Part shown: one piece after another, positions 12,174 through 19,581 of the stretch
Position numbering within the stretch: position 1 is the first letter of the stretch
How the letters are laid out: the number at the start of each line of letters is the position of its first letter
From: Comamonadaceae bacterium
Lineage (GTDB): Bacteria; Pseudomonadota; Gammaproteobacteria; Burkholderiales; Burkholderiaceae_C
Assembly (NCBI GenBank): GCA_947372005.1
Contig: CANBRV010000004.1
Span: forward strand, 1 to 21,562
Direction: 5' to 3'
Length of the DNA stretch: 21,562 bases
Made by a program: the position numbers and the translations under genes
Notes under the pieces: model-generated
Told to the model about the DNA's origin: nothing
The model's input: the letters and a program-made list of their open reading frames with translations, nothing else
Database searches by the model: none

Positions 12174-12949
12174 ACACCGCCATGACGCACACCAATAAAG
12201 GCTGGCAAAGTCTGTTCTACAAAGAAGTTTTGCGCTTTTGGAAAGTCTCGGCACAAACAATTACAGCACCTGTTTTAACGGCCGTGATGTACTTGCTCAT
12301 TTTTCATCACGTGCTAGCCGATCATGTGGTGGTCTACGAGAAAGTTAGCTACACCGCGTTCCTCGTGCCCGGCCTCGTGATGATGAGCGTGCTGCAAAAC
12401 GCCTTTGCTAATAGTTCGTCGTCCATGGTGCAAAGCAAGATGATGGGCAATTTGGTCTTCCTCTTGGTCACGCCACTCTCGCATTGGGATTGGTTTGTCG
12501 CCTACGTGGGCGCTGCTGTGGTGCGCGGCTTATGCGTCGGCACAGGCGTCTTTTTAGTCACCATTTGGTTTGCCGAAATGCATTTTGCAGCACCGCTGTG
12601 GATCGTTGTCTTTGCGTTATGCGGCGCAGCGCTCATGGGTACGCTAGGTCTAATTGCGGGCCTTTGGGCCGATAAGTTTGACCAAATGTCGGCTTTCCAA
12701 AACTTCTTCATCACACCCATGACGTTCTTATCAGGTGTCTTCTATTCCATTCACAGCCTACCCAGCTTTTGGCAAACCGCCAGTCGCTTCAATCCATTTT
12801 TCTACATGATTGATGGCTTCAGGTACGGCTTCTTTGGCGTCAGCGACGTCAGCCCGTGGATCAGCCTGGCCGTTGTTGGCACAGCGCTCGCCATCGTCAG
12901 CTGCATCGCTGTTCACCTCCTTCGCATCGGCTACAAAATTAGATCATGA
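12170..12949 (+). CDS. ABC-2 type exporter permease (YadH-like)
   Basis: This is the integral membrane partner of the preceding ATPase. At 259 residues it has about six hydrophobic segments: around 30-50, 60-80, 110-135, 140-165, 175-195 and 230-250. It carries the ABC-2 permease motifs VPGLVMMSVLQNAFANSSSS, a region like LVTPLSHWDW and the C-terminal MTFLSGVFYSIHSLPSFW followed by NPFFYMIDGFRYGF. This pattern matches E. coli YadH closely. A GGGAG lies shortly before the ATG, inside the end of the ATPase gene. It overlaps the following BolA-type gene by 4 bases, so the three form one operon. Confidence 0.92.
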   Translation: MNTAMTHTNKGWQSLFYKEVLRFWKVSAQTITAPVLTAVMYLLIFHHVLADHVVVYEKVSYTAFLVPGLVMMSVLQNAFANSSSSMVQSKMMGNLVFLLVTPLSHWDWFVAYVGAAVVRGLCVGTGVFLVTIWFAEMHFAAPLWIVVFALCGAALMGTLGLIAGLWADKFDQMSAFQNFFITPMTFLSGVFYSIHSLPSFWQTASRFNPFFYMIDGFRYGFFGVSDVSPWISLAVVGTALAIVSCIAVHLLRIGYKIRS

Positions 12950-13179
12950 ACGCACAAGAAATCGAACAACTCATTGCCGCTGGCCTAGCCTGCGAACAAC
13001 TTGAAGTCACGGGAGACGGCAGACACTGGAACGCCCACGTCGTCTCGGAAGCCTTTGCTGGCAAGCGTTTGATCCAACGGCATCAAATGGTTTATGCCAC
13101 GCTGGGAGGACGCATGGCAACAGATGAGATTCATGCGCTGTCAATGAAGACACTCACGCCGCAGGAGGCGAAGGCGTAG
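12946..13179 (+). CDS. ibaG: BolA family protein, IbaG-like
   Basis: This 77-residue BolA-fold protein has the family core VTGDGRHWNAHVVSEAFAGK, RHQMVYATLGG and the C-terminal IHALSMKTLTP. The GDG(R/S)H-(W/F) start of the domain and the IHALSMKT end are closer to IbaG (YrbA) than to BolA itself. Such proteins partner monothiol glutaredoxins in iron-sulfur cluster handling. It overlaps the permease stop by 4 bases (ATGA). In many beta- and gammaproteobacteria this gene is followed by murA; here the next gene is on the opposite strand, and the two coding regions overlap by 26 bases at their 3' ends. Confidence 0.87.
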   Translation: MNAQEIEQLIAAGLACEQLEVTGDGRHWNAHVVSEAFAGKRLIQRHQMVYATLGGRMATDEIHALSMKTLTPQEAKA

Positions 13180-14440
13180 CCCGCACCATCTCCACCCGCC
13201 GCCCCTCCATCTGCGTGACTTCTAAACGCCAGCCGTCAATAGGGACACGCGATCCCACCACGGGCAGCTCACCCAGCTCGCTCATCACAAGGCCGCCCAA
13301 CGTGTTGTAGCGCTCCTCGTCTTCGTCAGGCAAAGCTTCAATCTCTAATTTATTTTTAAGCTCTTGAATCGAGAGTTGGCCATCTAACAGCCACGAGCCA
13401 TCGGGTTGCTTGCTACTAGATGCATCGCCTTGGCTTGGTGTATGTAGCTCGCCCGTAATGGCTTGCAGCAAATCTTGCGGCGTAATGAGCCCCTGCACTT
13501 CGCCGTACTCGTCCACCACAAGCACCATGCGTTCAGTTTTTTTCTTAAATTGATTAAGCAAGAGCATCGCGTTCAGCGTCTCGGGTACAAAGCTCACGGC
13601 ATGAATCAAGTCATGCCAATCGAGTCGCCCCGCTTGCTGACGAAGCAGTAACTGACTCACGCTCACCACGCCTTGCACACGCGTCCAGTCACCATCGCAC
13701 ACGGGATACCACGAATGTCCTGCCTCAGCGGCCTTGCTCAGCGTGGCTTGCAAAGATTCATCGCTAGCAAGCCATGCCACATCAGCCCTTGGAAGCATCA
13801 GTGACGCGAGCGGTCGTCCATCGAGGTCGAACACGTTTTGCACCAGACTGTGCTCTTGCTCGTCAATCACGCCTGCATCTAAACCCTCATCCAAGTTCGC
13901 ATTGATTTCTTCGTGCGTCACCACGCGACTACGCTTGGTGTCCACCTGCAAAAGACTCAAAACCGCCGCCGTCGTTTTGGTGAGCAACCAGACAAAAGGC
14001 AAGGCCAGACGCGCCACCCACTGCATCGGACGCGCCACGCGGCGTGCCACGGCTTCTGGATAGAGCTGCCCGATTCGCTTGGGCACAAGCTCACCAAAAA
14101 TAATGGTGACGAACGTAATCGCGGTCACCACTGCTGCCGTTGCGGCAATAGACGCCGCATGCTCGTGTAAGCCCTGTCCTTGCAGCCAGTGCGCCAGAGA
14201 TTCGCTAAATGCCGCTTCACCCACAATGCCATTCAAAATACCAATAGACGTGATGCCCACTTGCACGCTAGACAAAAACCGCGTTGGCTGCGCGAGCAAT
14301 GCTAGCGCGGCCTCTGAGCCTTTGTCACCACCTTCAGCGCTGAGGTTAAGCAACGCCTTGCGGCTGGCAGTCAGCGCCATCTCGGACATGGCAAAGGCCG
14401 CATTCAAAAGAATCAAAAACAAAATCAGTAGAAAATCCAT
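13154..14440 (-). CDS. CNNM/CBS/CorC-type 'hemolysin-like' inner-membrane protein
   Basis: This belongs to the HlyC/CorC (CNNM) family, linked to divalent cation transport or tolerance; the name hemolysin is historical. The 428-residue product has a transmembrane CNNM (DUF21) domain at about 1-190, starting MDFLLILFLILLNAAFAMSE with the family motif GELVPKRIG near 120. A CBS pair follows at about 200-330 (VLVVDEYGEVQGLITPQDLL), then a C-terminal CorC_HlyC domain (TLGGLVMSELGELP). ATG at 14440 is preferred because it matches the usual family start; a GTG three codons upstream (14449) is possible and would overlap apaH. The gene is divergent from apaH with only 2 bases between starts. Confidence 0.9.
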   Translation of the reverse strand: MDFLLILFLILLNAAFAMSEMALTASRKALLNLSAEGGDKGSEAALALLAQPTRFLSSVQVGITSIGILNGIVGEAAFSESLAHWLQGQGLHEHAASIAATAAVVTAITFVTIIFGELVPKRIGQLYPEAVARRVARPMQWVARLALPFVWLLTKTTAAVLSLLQVDTKRSRVVTHEEINANLDEGLDAGVIDEQEHSLVQNVFDLDGRPLASLMLPRADVAWLASDESLQATLSKAAEAGHSWYPVCDGDWTRVQGVVSVSQLLLRQQAGRLDWHDLIHAVSFVPETLNAMLLLNQFKKKTERMVLVVDEYGEVQGLITPQDLLQAITGELHTPSQGDASSSKQPDGSWLLDGQLSIQELKNKLEIEALPDEDEERYNTLGGLVMSELGELPVVGSRVPIDGWRLEVTQMEGRRVEMVRATPSPPAA

Positions 14441-14442
14441 AG

Positions 14443-15306
14443 ATGGCACTTTACCTGATTGGCGACATACAAGGCTGCAACGGCGCGTTCAACCGCTTGC
14501 TTAGCAAAATCGACTTCTCGCCAAGCCGCGACACACTGTACGTTTTGGGCGACATGGTCAACCGCGGCGAGGACTCCGCTGGCGTGCTGCAAACACTGAT
14601 GCAGTTTGGTGATTCTGCCAAATGCGTACTCGGCAATCACGACCTGCATCTGCTTGCCGTGGCAAACGGCATAAGGCCTGCACACCCATCAGATACGCTG
14701 CAGGCCATACTGGGTAAGGCTTCCACGAGTGCCGTTTTGGACTGGCTGAGGCATCAAAAGCTGGCCATCAGCCTGACACACAAAACCCAGCACAACAAGC
14801 ATCGCTGGCTACTCGTCCATGCGGGCGTGCTGCCGCAGTGGTCGGCAGATCAAACGATGGCGCTTGCTGGCGAAGTTGAAACTGCTCTGCAAACGGATGA
14901 CTACGTCAGCTTTCTCCGCCAAATGTACGGCAATACCCCAAACCAATGGCGTGACGATTTGCAAGGCGCAGACAGGCTGCGTGTCATCGTCAACGCCCTT
15001 ACCCGATTGCGCTTTTGCGACGAGAACGGCGTGATGGAATTCGCGGCCAAGGAAGGCGTTGGTGCAGCGCCCACGGGGTTTACGCCGTGGTTCGATGTGC
15101 CGAATCGTGTGACTGCACGTGAGGATGTTTCCATCGCATTTGGGCACTGGTCAACGCTGGGCTTGTTTGCAAGACCCTCGCTGCAAGCCCCGTCTGTATT
15201 GGGCTTGGACACGGGTTGTGTGTGGGGCGGGGAGCTAACTTGCTATGAACTCGGTGCAGGCGTGTTGCATGCGGTCACATCTTCGGCAATTCAGTACAAG
15301 GCATGA
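14443..15306 (+). CDS. apaH: Symmetrical bis(5'-nucleosyl)-tetraphosphatase (Ap4A hydrolase)
   Basis: ApaH splits Ap4A into two ADP and also acts on other dinucleoside polyphosphates and Np4-capped RNA. The 287-residue product has the metallophosphatase motifs YLIGDIQGC (residues 4-12), LGDMVNRGE, LGNHDLHLLA and the late AFGHWSTLG, LDTGCVWGG segments. The first motif has Gln where E. coli has His (GDVHGC); this is common in ApaH from beta- and gammaproteobacteria. No strong ribosome binding site precedes the ATG; its leader lies in the 5' end of the divergent membrane-protein gene. The 3' end overlaps the convergent YCII-like gene by 32 bases. Confidence 0.93.
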   Translation: MALYLIGDIQGCNGAFNRLLSKIDFSPSRDTLYVLGDMVNRGEDSAGVLQTLMQFGDSAKCVLGNHDLHLLAVANGIRPAHPSDTLQAILGKASTSAVLDWLRHQKLAISLTHKTQHNKHRWLLVHAGVLPQWSADQTMALAGEVETALQTDDYVSFLRQMYGNTPNQWRDDLQGADRLRVIVNALTRLRFCDENGVMEFAAKEGVGAAPTGFTPWFDVPNRVTAREDVSIAFGHWSTLGLFARPSLQAPSVLGLDTGCVWGGELTCYELGAGVLHAVTSSAIQYKA

Positions 15307-15625
15307 TCTCTACGTTGTCCCCTGGGAAAATGGCGAAGTGTGGATGATTGGTAAACATCGCTGCAGCCGCTTCGTGTGACTCGGCTTTAACGATCACGTA
15401 GCCCGTCATGCTATTGGTTGCGTCAGCAATGCCATTTTTGTCGATGCGTTTGGTTTTACCCAGCGGCGTGCCAGCGTCCACCATGTTGGATGCGTGAGCA
15501 TCCTTCCAAGCCATCCAAGCAGCCATCCCCTGGGCCATACGCGCTTTGCGCGTCGCTTCATCCATCTTGTTCCATTCACCCATGGCAGCGTGCGTGCCGT
15601 TAAAAATCGCTAAAAAGTTTTTCAT
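15275..15625 (-). CDS. YCII-related domain protein
   Basis: This small protein of 116 residues has the YCII-type ferredoxin-like pattern: MKNFLAIFNGTHAAMGEW at the start, a helix-rich AWMAWKDAHASNMVDAGTPLG segment, then GYVIVKAESHEAAAAMFTNHPHF and an end strand with VEIMPC. Family members act in varied pathways and many are uncharacterised, so no reaction can be assigned. It overlaps the apaH 3' end by 32 bases. It lies 32 bases downstream of the YihY-type gene on the same strand, so the two may be cotranscribed. An AAGGAA-like sequence precedes the ATG. Confidence 0.75.
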   Translation of the reverse strand: MKNFLAIFNGTHAAMGEWNKMDEATRKARMAQGMAAWMAWKDAHASNMVDAGTPLGKTKRIDKNGIADATNSMTGYVIVKAESHEAAAAMFTNHPHFAIFPGDNVEIMPCTELPKM

Positions 15626-15657
15626 CGAAATTTCCTTAAATAGTTGAAGTCATCACT

Positions 15658-16482
15658 CTATCGCAACTCAGCCAAACTAGCCGCAATCTCCGCGCCAATA
15701 AGCACAATGAGCCACGCCAAGTAAATCCAAATCAAGAGCACGGGCACTGTGGCAAAAGCGCCGTAGATCATGCTGTACGCAGGCATTTTGAGTAGATAGA
15801 TCGTGAGTCCTTTTTTAGCAACCTCAAGTAGCCCTGCCGCGAAAAGACCACCCAGCAAGGCGTGGCGTGACATGACTCTTGCATTTGGCACATAGCGGTA
15901 GAGCGCCGTTAAGCCTGCCCACACTAGGGCGAACTCCAGCGCGTTGTAGAACATCCGCACCGAGCTGACGCCTACCAGCGACTCAGACCACATGGCTACG
16001 GTGGTGGTCAGCCACAGGCTAGCAGCAAGCAGCATCGGTCCAAACGCGAGCAGCGCGGAATAAACAAGCAGACGCTTCCAGATAGAACGCCGCGCTTTGA
16101 CGCGCCAGATGTTATTGAGCGTGTGATCAATCGTCAATACCAACGCCAGTGTGGATCCAACAAGCACCACAAAGCCTGCGAAACCCAGCCGGTGAGCCTT
16201 GGCCGTAAATTGGGTCAGAGAGCCCAAGACTTGCCGAGCAATCGCATCTGGAACTAGACTGTCAATCAGCCACTTTTGCAACACCTTTTGCAGGTCTAAA
16301 AACACAGGGTGTGCAGAAAAAATTGCCAATGCCACGGTTAAGAGCGGCACCACAGCCATGATGGTCGTAAAAGTGAGGCTGCTGGCAATCAGGCTTAATC
16401 GGTCGCGCGTAAAGCGGCCCCAAAGTGAGCGAGCCACGCGCTTCCACTCTAGGCTGGGCAGGGATAAGAAGTATTTCAGCAT
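15658..16482 (-). CDS. YihY/virulence factor BrkB family inner-membrane protein
   Basis: This 274-residue polytopic membrane protein has about six hydrophobic segments (around 35-60, 95-120, 140-160, 180-200, 215-235, 245-270). It shows the YihY pattern: a basic N-terminus, DRLSLIASSLTFTTIMAVVPLL, LTIDHTLNNIWRVKARRS, TALYRYVPNARVMSRHALLGG and a GAFATVPVLLIWIYLAWLIVLIG-like end. It was once annotated as ribonuclease BN, but that activity belongs to another protein; the function remains unclear. It is divergent from the DUF2069 gene with 14 bases between starts, so the promoters of both must reach into the opposing coding regions. Confidence 0.9.
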   Translation of the reverse strand: MLKYFLSLPSLEWKRVARSLWGRFTRDRLSLIASSLTFTTIMAVVPLLTVALAIFSAHPVFLDLQKVLQKWLIDSLVPDAIARQVLGSLTQFTAKAHRLGFAGFVVLVGSTLALVLTIDHTLNNIWRVKARRSIWKRLLVYSALLAFGPMLLAASLWLTTTVAMWSESLVGVSSVRMFYNALEFALVWAGLTALYRYVPNARVMSRHALLGGLFAAGLLEVAKKGLTIYLLKMPAYSMIYGAFATVPVLLIWIYLAWLIVLIGAEIAASLAELR

Positions 16483-16496
16483 ACGGCTATCATGCC

Positions 16497-16847
16497 ATGA
16501 TGAAAAAATTGCCCCTTATTCTCTTGCTGTCCCTCATACTGCTATGCCTACTGTGGGAAGCGTGGCTTGCGCCTCTGCGCGGCGTCGGCACGGTCTCGAT
16601 ACTCGTACTCAAAACCATCCCGCTAGCTTTTGCGGTGCAGGGCTTTGCCAAAGATAAACTTTATACCTACAAGTGGATGAGTCTTGCCATATGGCTGTAC
16701 TTTACAGAAGGCGCAGTGCGCGGCTGGAGCGATAAAGGTCTCAGCAGCCAACTTGCGTGGGGCGAAGCTGTTCTTTGTGTCCTGCTGTTTGTCACGCTAG
16801 TGATTCGAATTCGGCAAATTAGGCCGCCCGCAATTGCTAAACTCTAG
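16497..16847 (+). CDS. DUF2069 family small membrane protein
   Basis: This 117-residue protein has about four hydrophobic segments (MKKLPLILLLSLILLCLLW at the start, then around 33-50, 58-75 and 88-106). The KTIPLAFAVQGFAKDKLYTY and YFTEGAVRGWSDKG segments are typical of DUF2069. The frame is open further upstream, but ATG at 16497 (or the adjacent ATG at 16500) gives the family start; the longer version would overlap the divergent YihY gene. DUF2069 next to yihY is a frequent arrangement in betaproteobacteria. The function is unknown. The thyA start follows the stop by 3 bases, suggesting coupled expression. Confidence 0.83.
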   Translation: MMKKLPLILLLSLILLCLLWEAWLAPLRGVGTVSILVLKTIPLAFAVQGFAKDKLYTYKWMSLAIWLYFTEGAVRGWSDKGLSSQLAWGEAVLCVLLFVTLVIRIRQIRPPAIAKL

Positions 16848-16850
16848 GCT

Positions 16851-17675
16851 ATGAAAAATCCATCGCAATATGAAGACTTCATGCGCCACGTGTACAACAC
16901 GGGTGTGGCTAAAACCGACCGCACTGGTACTGGCACCAAAAGCGTCTTCGGCTATCAAATGCGGTTTGATTTGGCCGCTGGATTTCCACTTGTAACGACA
17001 AAAAAAGTGCACCTCAAATCCATCGTATATGAGCTTTTATGGTTTCTCAAAGGATCGAGCGACAACAACTGGCTCAAGGAGCGCGGCGTCTCGATTTGGG
17101 ATGAATGGGCCAAACCAGACGGCGATCTGGGTCCCGTCTATGGCGTGCAGTGGCGCTCTTGGCCAACGCCCGATGGTGGACACATTGACCAGATCACAGA
17201 TGTCATCAACACGCTCAAAACCAACCCCGATTCGCGCCGCATCATTGTCTCGGCGTGGAACGTAGCAGACTTATCAAAAATGGCGCTGATGCCTTGCCAT
17301 GCGTTTTTTCAGTTTTATGTGGCCCCTGCAACTGAAGCGGGCGGGCGCGGCAAGCTGTCTTGCCAGCTTTATCAACGTAGCGCGGACATTTTTTTGGGTG
17401 TACCGTTTAATATTGCCAGCTACGCACTCCTCACGCACATGGTGGCGCAGCAATGTAATTTAGATGTTGGGGATTTTGTGTGGACGGGCGGCGATTGCCA
17501 CATCTACAGCAACCACCACGAACAGGTGGAGCTGCAATTGTCACGCGTGCCATTTGCGTATCCACAATTAACGATCAAACGTCGCCCTGCGTCGATTTTT
17601 GACTACGAATTTGAGGATTTTGAATTTCAAAATTACGAGCACCACGCCGCGATTAAAGCGCCTGTGGCTGTTTAG
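16851..17675 (+). CDS. thyA: Thymidylate synthase
   Basis: ThyA converts dUMP and methylene-tetrahydrofolate to dTMP and dihydrofolate. At 274 residues its length fits the short bacterial form. Key motifs are DRTGTGT near 23-29 (phosphate-binding Arg), the catalytic Cys C149 in LMPCHAFFQFYV, QRSADIFLGVPFNIASYA and the C-terminal HIYSNHHEQ. It starts 3 bases after the DUF2069 stop without a strong ribosome binding site and is followed after 9 bases by folA, which recycles the dihydrofolate it makes. Confidence 0.97.
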   Translation: MKNPSQYEDFMRHVYNTGVAKTDRTGTGTKSVFGYQMRFDLAAGFPLVTTKKVHLKSIVYELLWFLKGSSDNNWLKERGVSIWDEWAKPDGDLGPVYGVQWRSWPTPDGGHIDQITDVINTLKTNPDSRRIIVSAWNVADLSKMALMPCHAFFQFYVAPATEAGGRGKLSCQLYQRSADIFLGVPFNIASYALLTHMVAQQCNLDVGDFVWTGGDCHIYSNHHEQVELQLSRVPFAYPQLTIKRRPASIFDYEFEDFEFQNYEHHAAIKAPVAV

Positions 17676-17684
17676 AATTTCTTC

Positions 17685-18182
17685 ATGCAGATCAACCTGA
17701 TTTGGGCAGAAGCTCACAACAGCGTCATTGGTATGAATGGCAAGATGCCGTGGCATTTGCCCGAAGATTTGGCGCATTTCAAACGTGTCACGTTGGGCGC
17801 TCCTGTCATTATGGGACGCAAAACTTGGGATTCGCTACCCGAACGTTTTCGCCCGCTGCCAGGACGTACCAATATTGTGATTTCTCGGCGCGACGACTTT
17901 CTTGTAGACCAAGTGGGGCCTGACTTGCACGTCATCACCTCGCTAGAGGCCGCGCTGGATATGGCTTCTCAGCATTCAGAAGTATGGGTGATTGGTGGGG
18001 CGCAAATTTATGCCCAGGCGCTACCACTTGCCAAAAAAATCATCGTCACCAAAATTGATGCTGCGTTTGCAGGAGACGCATTTGCGCCAGCATTAGACTC
18101 CCATTGGGTAGAGACAAAACGAGAGCCTCACACAGCGGCAAGCGGACTAAGCTACACCTTTACTACTTACCTCAGGAGATAA
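17685..18182 (+). CDS. folA: Dihydrofolate reductase
   Basis: FolA reduces dihydrofolate to tetrahydrofolate with NADPH. The 165-residue product matches the bacterial chromosomal form: INLIWAEAHNSVIG, MPWHLPEDLAHFK with active-site Asp D28 (equivalent to D27 in E. coli), VIMGRKTWDSLP, GRTNIVISR and EVWVIGGAQIYAQALP. It is the natural partner of the adjacent thyA. The last codons (AGG AGA TAA) contain the AGGAG ribosome binding site of the next gene, so downstream translation is probably coupled to folA. Confidence 0.97.
   Translation: MQINLIWAEAHNSVIGMNGKMPWHLPEDLAHFKRVTLGAPVIMGRKTWDSLPERFRPLPGRTNIVISRRDDFLVDQVGPDLHVITSLEAALDMASQHSEVWVIGGAQIYAQALPLAKKIIVTKIDAAFAGDAFAPALDSHWVETKREPHTAASGLSYTFTTYLRR
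18174..18178 (+). promoter_or_regulatory. Ribosome binding site of the DUF4337 gene, inside folA
   Basis: AGGAG lies 6 bases before the ATG at 18185 and overlaps the final folA codons. It decides the start of the DUF4337 gene, because the in-frame GTG at 18104 lies within folA and lacks such a site. Confidence 0.8.
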
Positions 18183-18184
18183 AC

Positions 18185-18778
18185 ATGTCATCAGGCGGAT
18201 TTCACGTTCACGGCCCGCACGATCATGCAATCGAGCATGCAACGCAAGGTCATAGCGACCATGATGAAGGCGGCGGTGCATCAACCAACCGAATTGCCAT
18301 GTTTACAGCGATTCTGGCTACCGTAGGCGCTATCTTTTCATACATGGGCGGCGCGACACAGGCAAACGCTGGTTTGTTCAAAAATAATGCGGCGCTAGAG
18401 AAGGCGCAAGCATCCAATCAATGGAACTACTTCCAATCAAAAAGTACGAAGCAATCGCTTGCAGAATTAGCGCGCGATCTAGCGCCAGAGAGCAAAAAAG
18501 ATAAATATGGCGAGAAGATTGATCGCTACGAAAAAGAGAAAAAAGAGATTCAAAAAGACGCCGAGAAGCATGAAGCGATCTCTAAAGATTGGGACAAACA
18601 ATCGGATGAGCAAATGCACCAGCATCACCGCTGGGCACAAGCCACCACGGTGCTGCAAGTGGCGATTGCACTGGCCGCTATTGCCTTGTTGACACGCCGT
18701 AAATGGTTAGAACGCGCGATGTATGGCGTAGCGTTTGCTGGCGTTGTAATTGGTGCTTTGGCTGCCGTGCACGTTTAA
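18185..18778 (+). CDS. DUF4337 family membrane protein
   Basis: This 197-residue protein has a His-rich N-terminus (HVHGPHDHAIEHATQGHSDH), a transmembrane segment at about 36-56, a long charged helical stretch at about 70-148 that could form a coiled coil, and two more transmembrane segments at about 152-171 and 178-195. This is the DUF4337 layout. The start at 18185 is set by AGGAG 6 bases upstream. The role is unknown. The His-rich head could bind metal, but such heads vary between homologues. It sits between folA and xth in a compact run and ends 6 bases before the xth ATG. Confidence 0.82.
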   Translation: MSSGGFHVHGPHDHAIEHATQGHSDHDEGGGASTNRIAMFTAILATVGAIFSYMGGATQANAGLFKNNAALEKAQASNQWNYFQSKSTKQSLAELARDLAPESKKDKYGEKIDRYEKEKKEIQKDAEKHEAISKDWDKQSDEQMHQHHRWAQATTVLQVAIALAAIALLTRRKWLERAMYGVAFAGVVIGALAAVHV

Positions 18779-18784
18779 CCAGTG

Positions 18785-19579
18785 ATGAAGTTTGCCACTT
18801 GGAACGTCAACTCGCTGACAGTGCGCCTGCCGCAAGTCATCGACTGGTTGCTCGCCAACCCTGTAGACGTGCTGGGCTTGCAAGAGCTCAAGATGTCTGA
18901 CGACAAATTCCCTGTGCAGGCCTTTGCAGATGTGGGCTACCAAGCGTCTTTCTTTGGGCAAAAAACCTATAACGGCGTCGCTTTACTCACCAAGTTAACT
19001 GTCACTAATGTCGTCAAAAATATCCCGAACTTTGCAGACGAGCAATCGCGGGTGATTGCTGCAACAGTGCCATCTCATGTGGGGGATATCCGCGTGGTGA
19101 ACGGTTACTTTGTTAATGGTCACGCGCCAGGCACAGACAAATTTGAATACAAAATGAGCTGGCTGCGCGGCATGCGGGACTACTTGCGCAGCGAACTAGA
19201 AGCCAATCCACGTGTCGTGGTGATGGGCGACTTCAACATCACGTTTGACGACGCGGATAGCTGGGATCCGACAGGTTTGCGTGAAACAATTCATCACACG
19301 ACAGAAGAGCGTGATCACCTCAAAGCCTTGCTGGCATTGGGCTTTGTTGACACGCACCGCGCGTGTCACTCTGATCTCGCCATAGATAAAAAAGACAAAC
19401 TCTTTAGCTGGTGGGATTACCGTGATTTTGGATTCAAACGTAATCGCGGCTTGCGTATCGACTATGTCTTAGCTAGCGATGCACTACGCCCTCATATTGC
19501 CTCATGCATCATTGACAAAGCGCCCCGTAAAAATGAGCGGCCTAGCGACCACACCCCTGTGGTGATGGAGCTTGGCTAA
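18785..19579 (+). CDS. xth: Exodeoxyribonuclease III (AP endonuclease)
   Basis: ExoIII-type enzymes cut DNA at abasic sites and remove 3' blocking groups in base excision repair. At 264 residues the length is normal. The endonuclease/exonuclease/phosphatase motifs are complete: N7 in MKFATWNVNSL, E34 in GLQELKM, D149 and N151 in MGDFNIT, D226 in LRIDYVLAS, and D255-H256 in SDHTPVV. ATG at 18785 is preferred to the GTG one codon earlier because it gives the exact family start MKF. It is the last gene of the plus-strand run and converges with ntrC, with 2 bases between stops. Confidence 0.95.
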   Translation: MKFATWNVNSLTVRLPQVIDWLLANPVDVLGLQELKMSDDKFPVQAFADVGYQASFFGQKTYNGVALLTKLTVTNVVKNIPNFADEQSRVIAATVPSHVGDIRVVNGYFVNGHAPGTDKFEYKMSWLRGMRDYLRSELEANPRVVVMGDFNITFDDADSWDPTGLRETIHHTTEERDHLKALLALGFVDTHRACHSDLAIDKKDKLFSWWDYRDFGFKRNRGLRIDYVLASDALRPHIASCIIDKAPRKNERPSDHTPVVMELG

Positions 19580-19581
19580 GA

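Noticed and set aside
14443..14478. ApaH GDIQGC instead of GDVHGC as a lost metal ligand
   Set aside because: A Gln at this place is, as I know the family, common in ApaH of beta- and gammaproteobacteria, so it is not a sign of inactivation.
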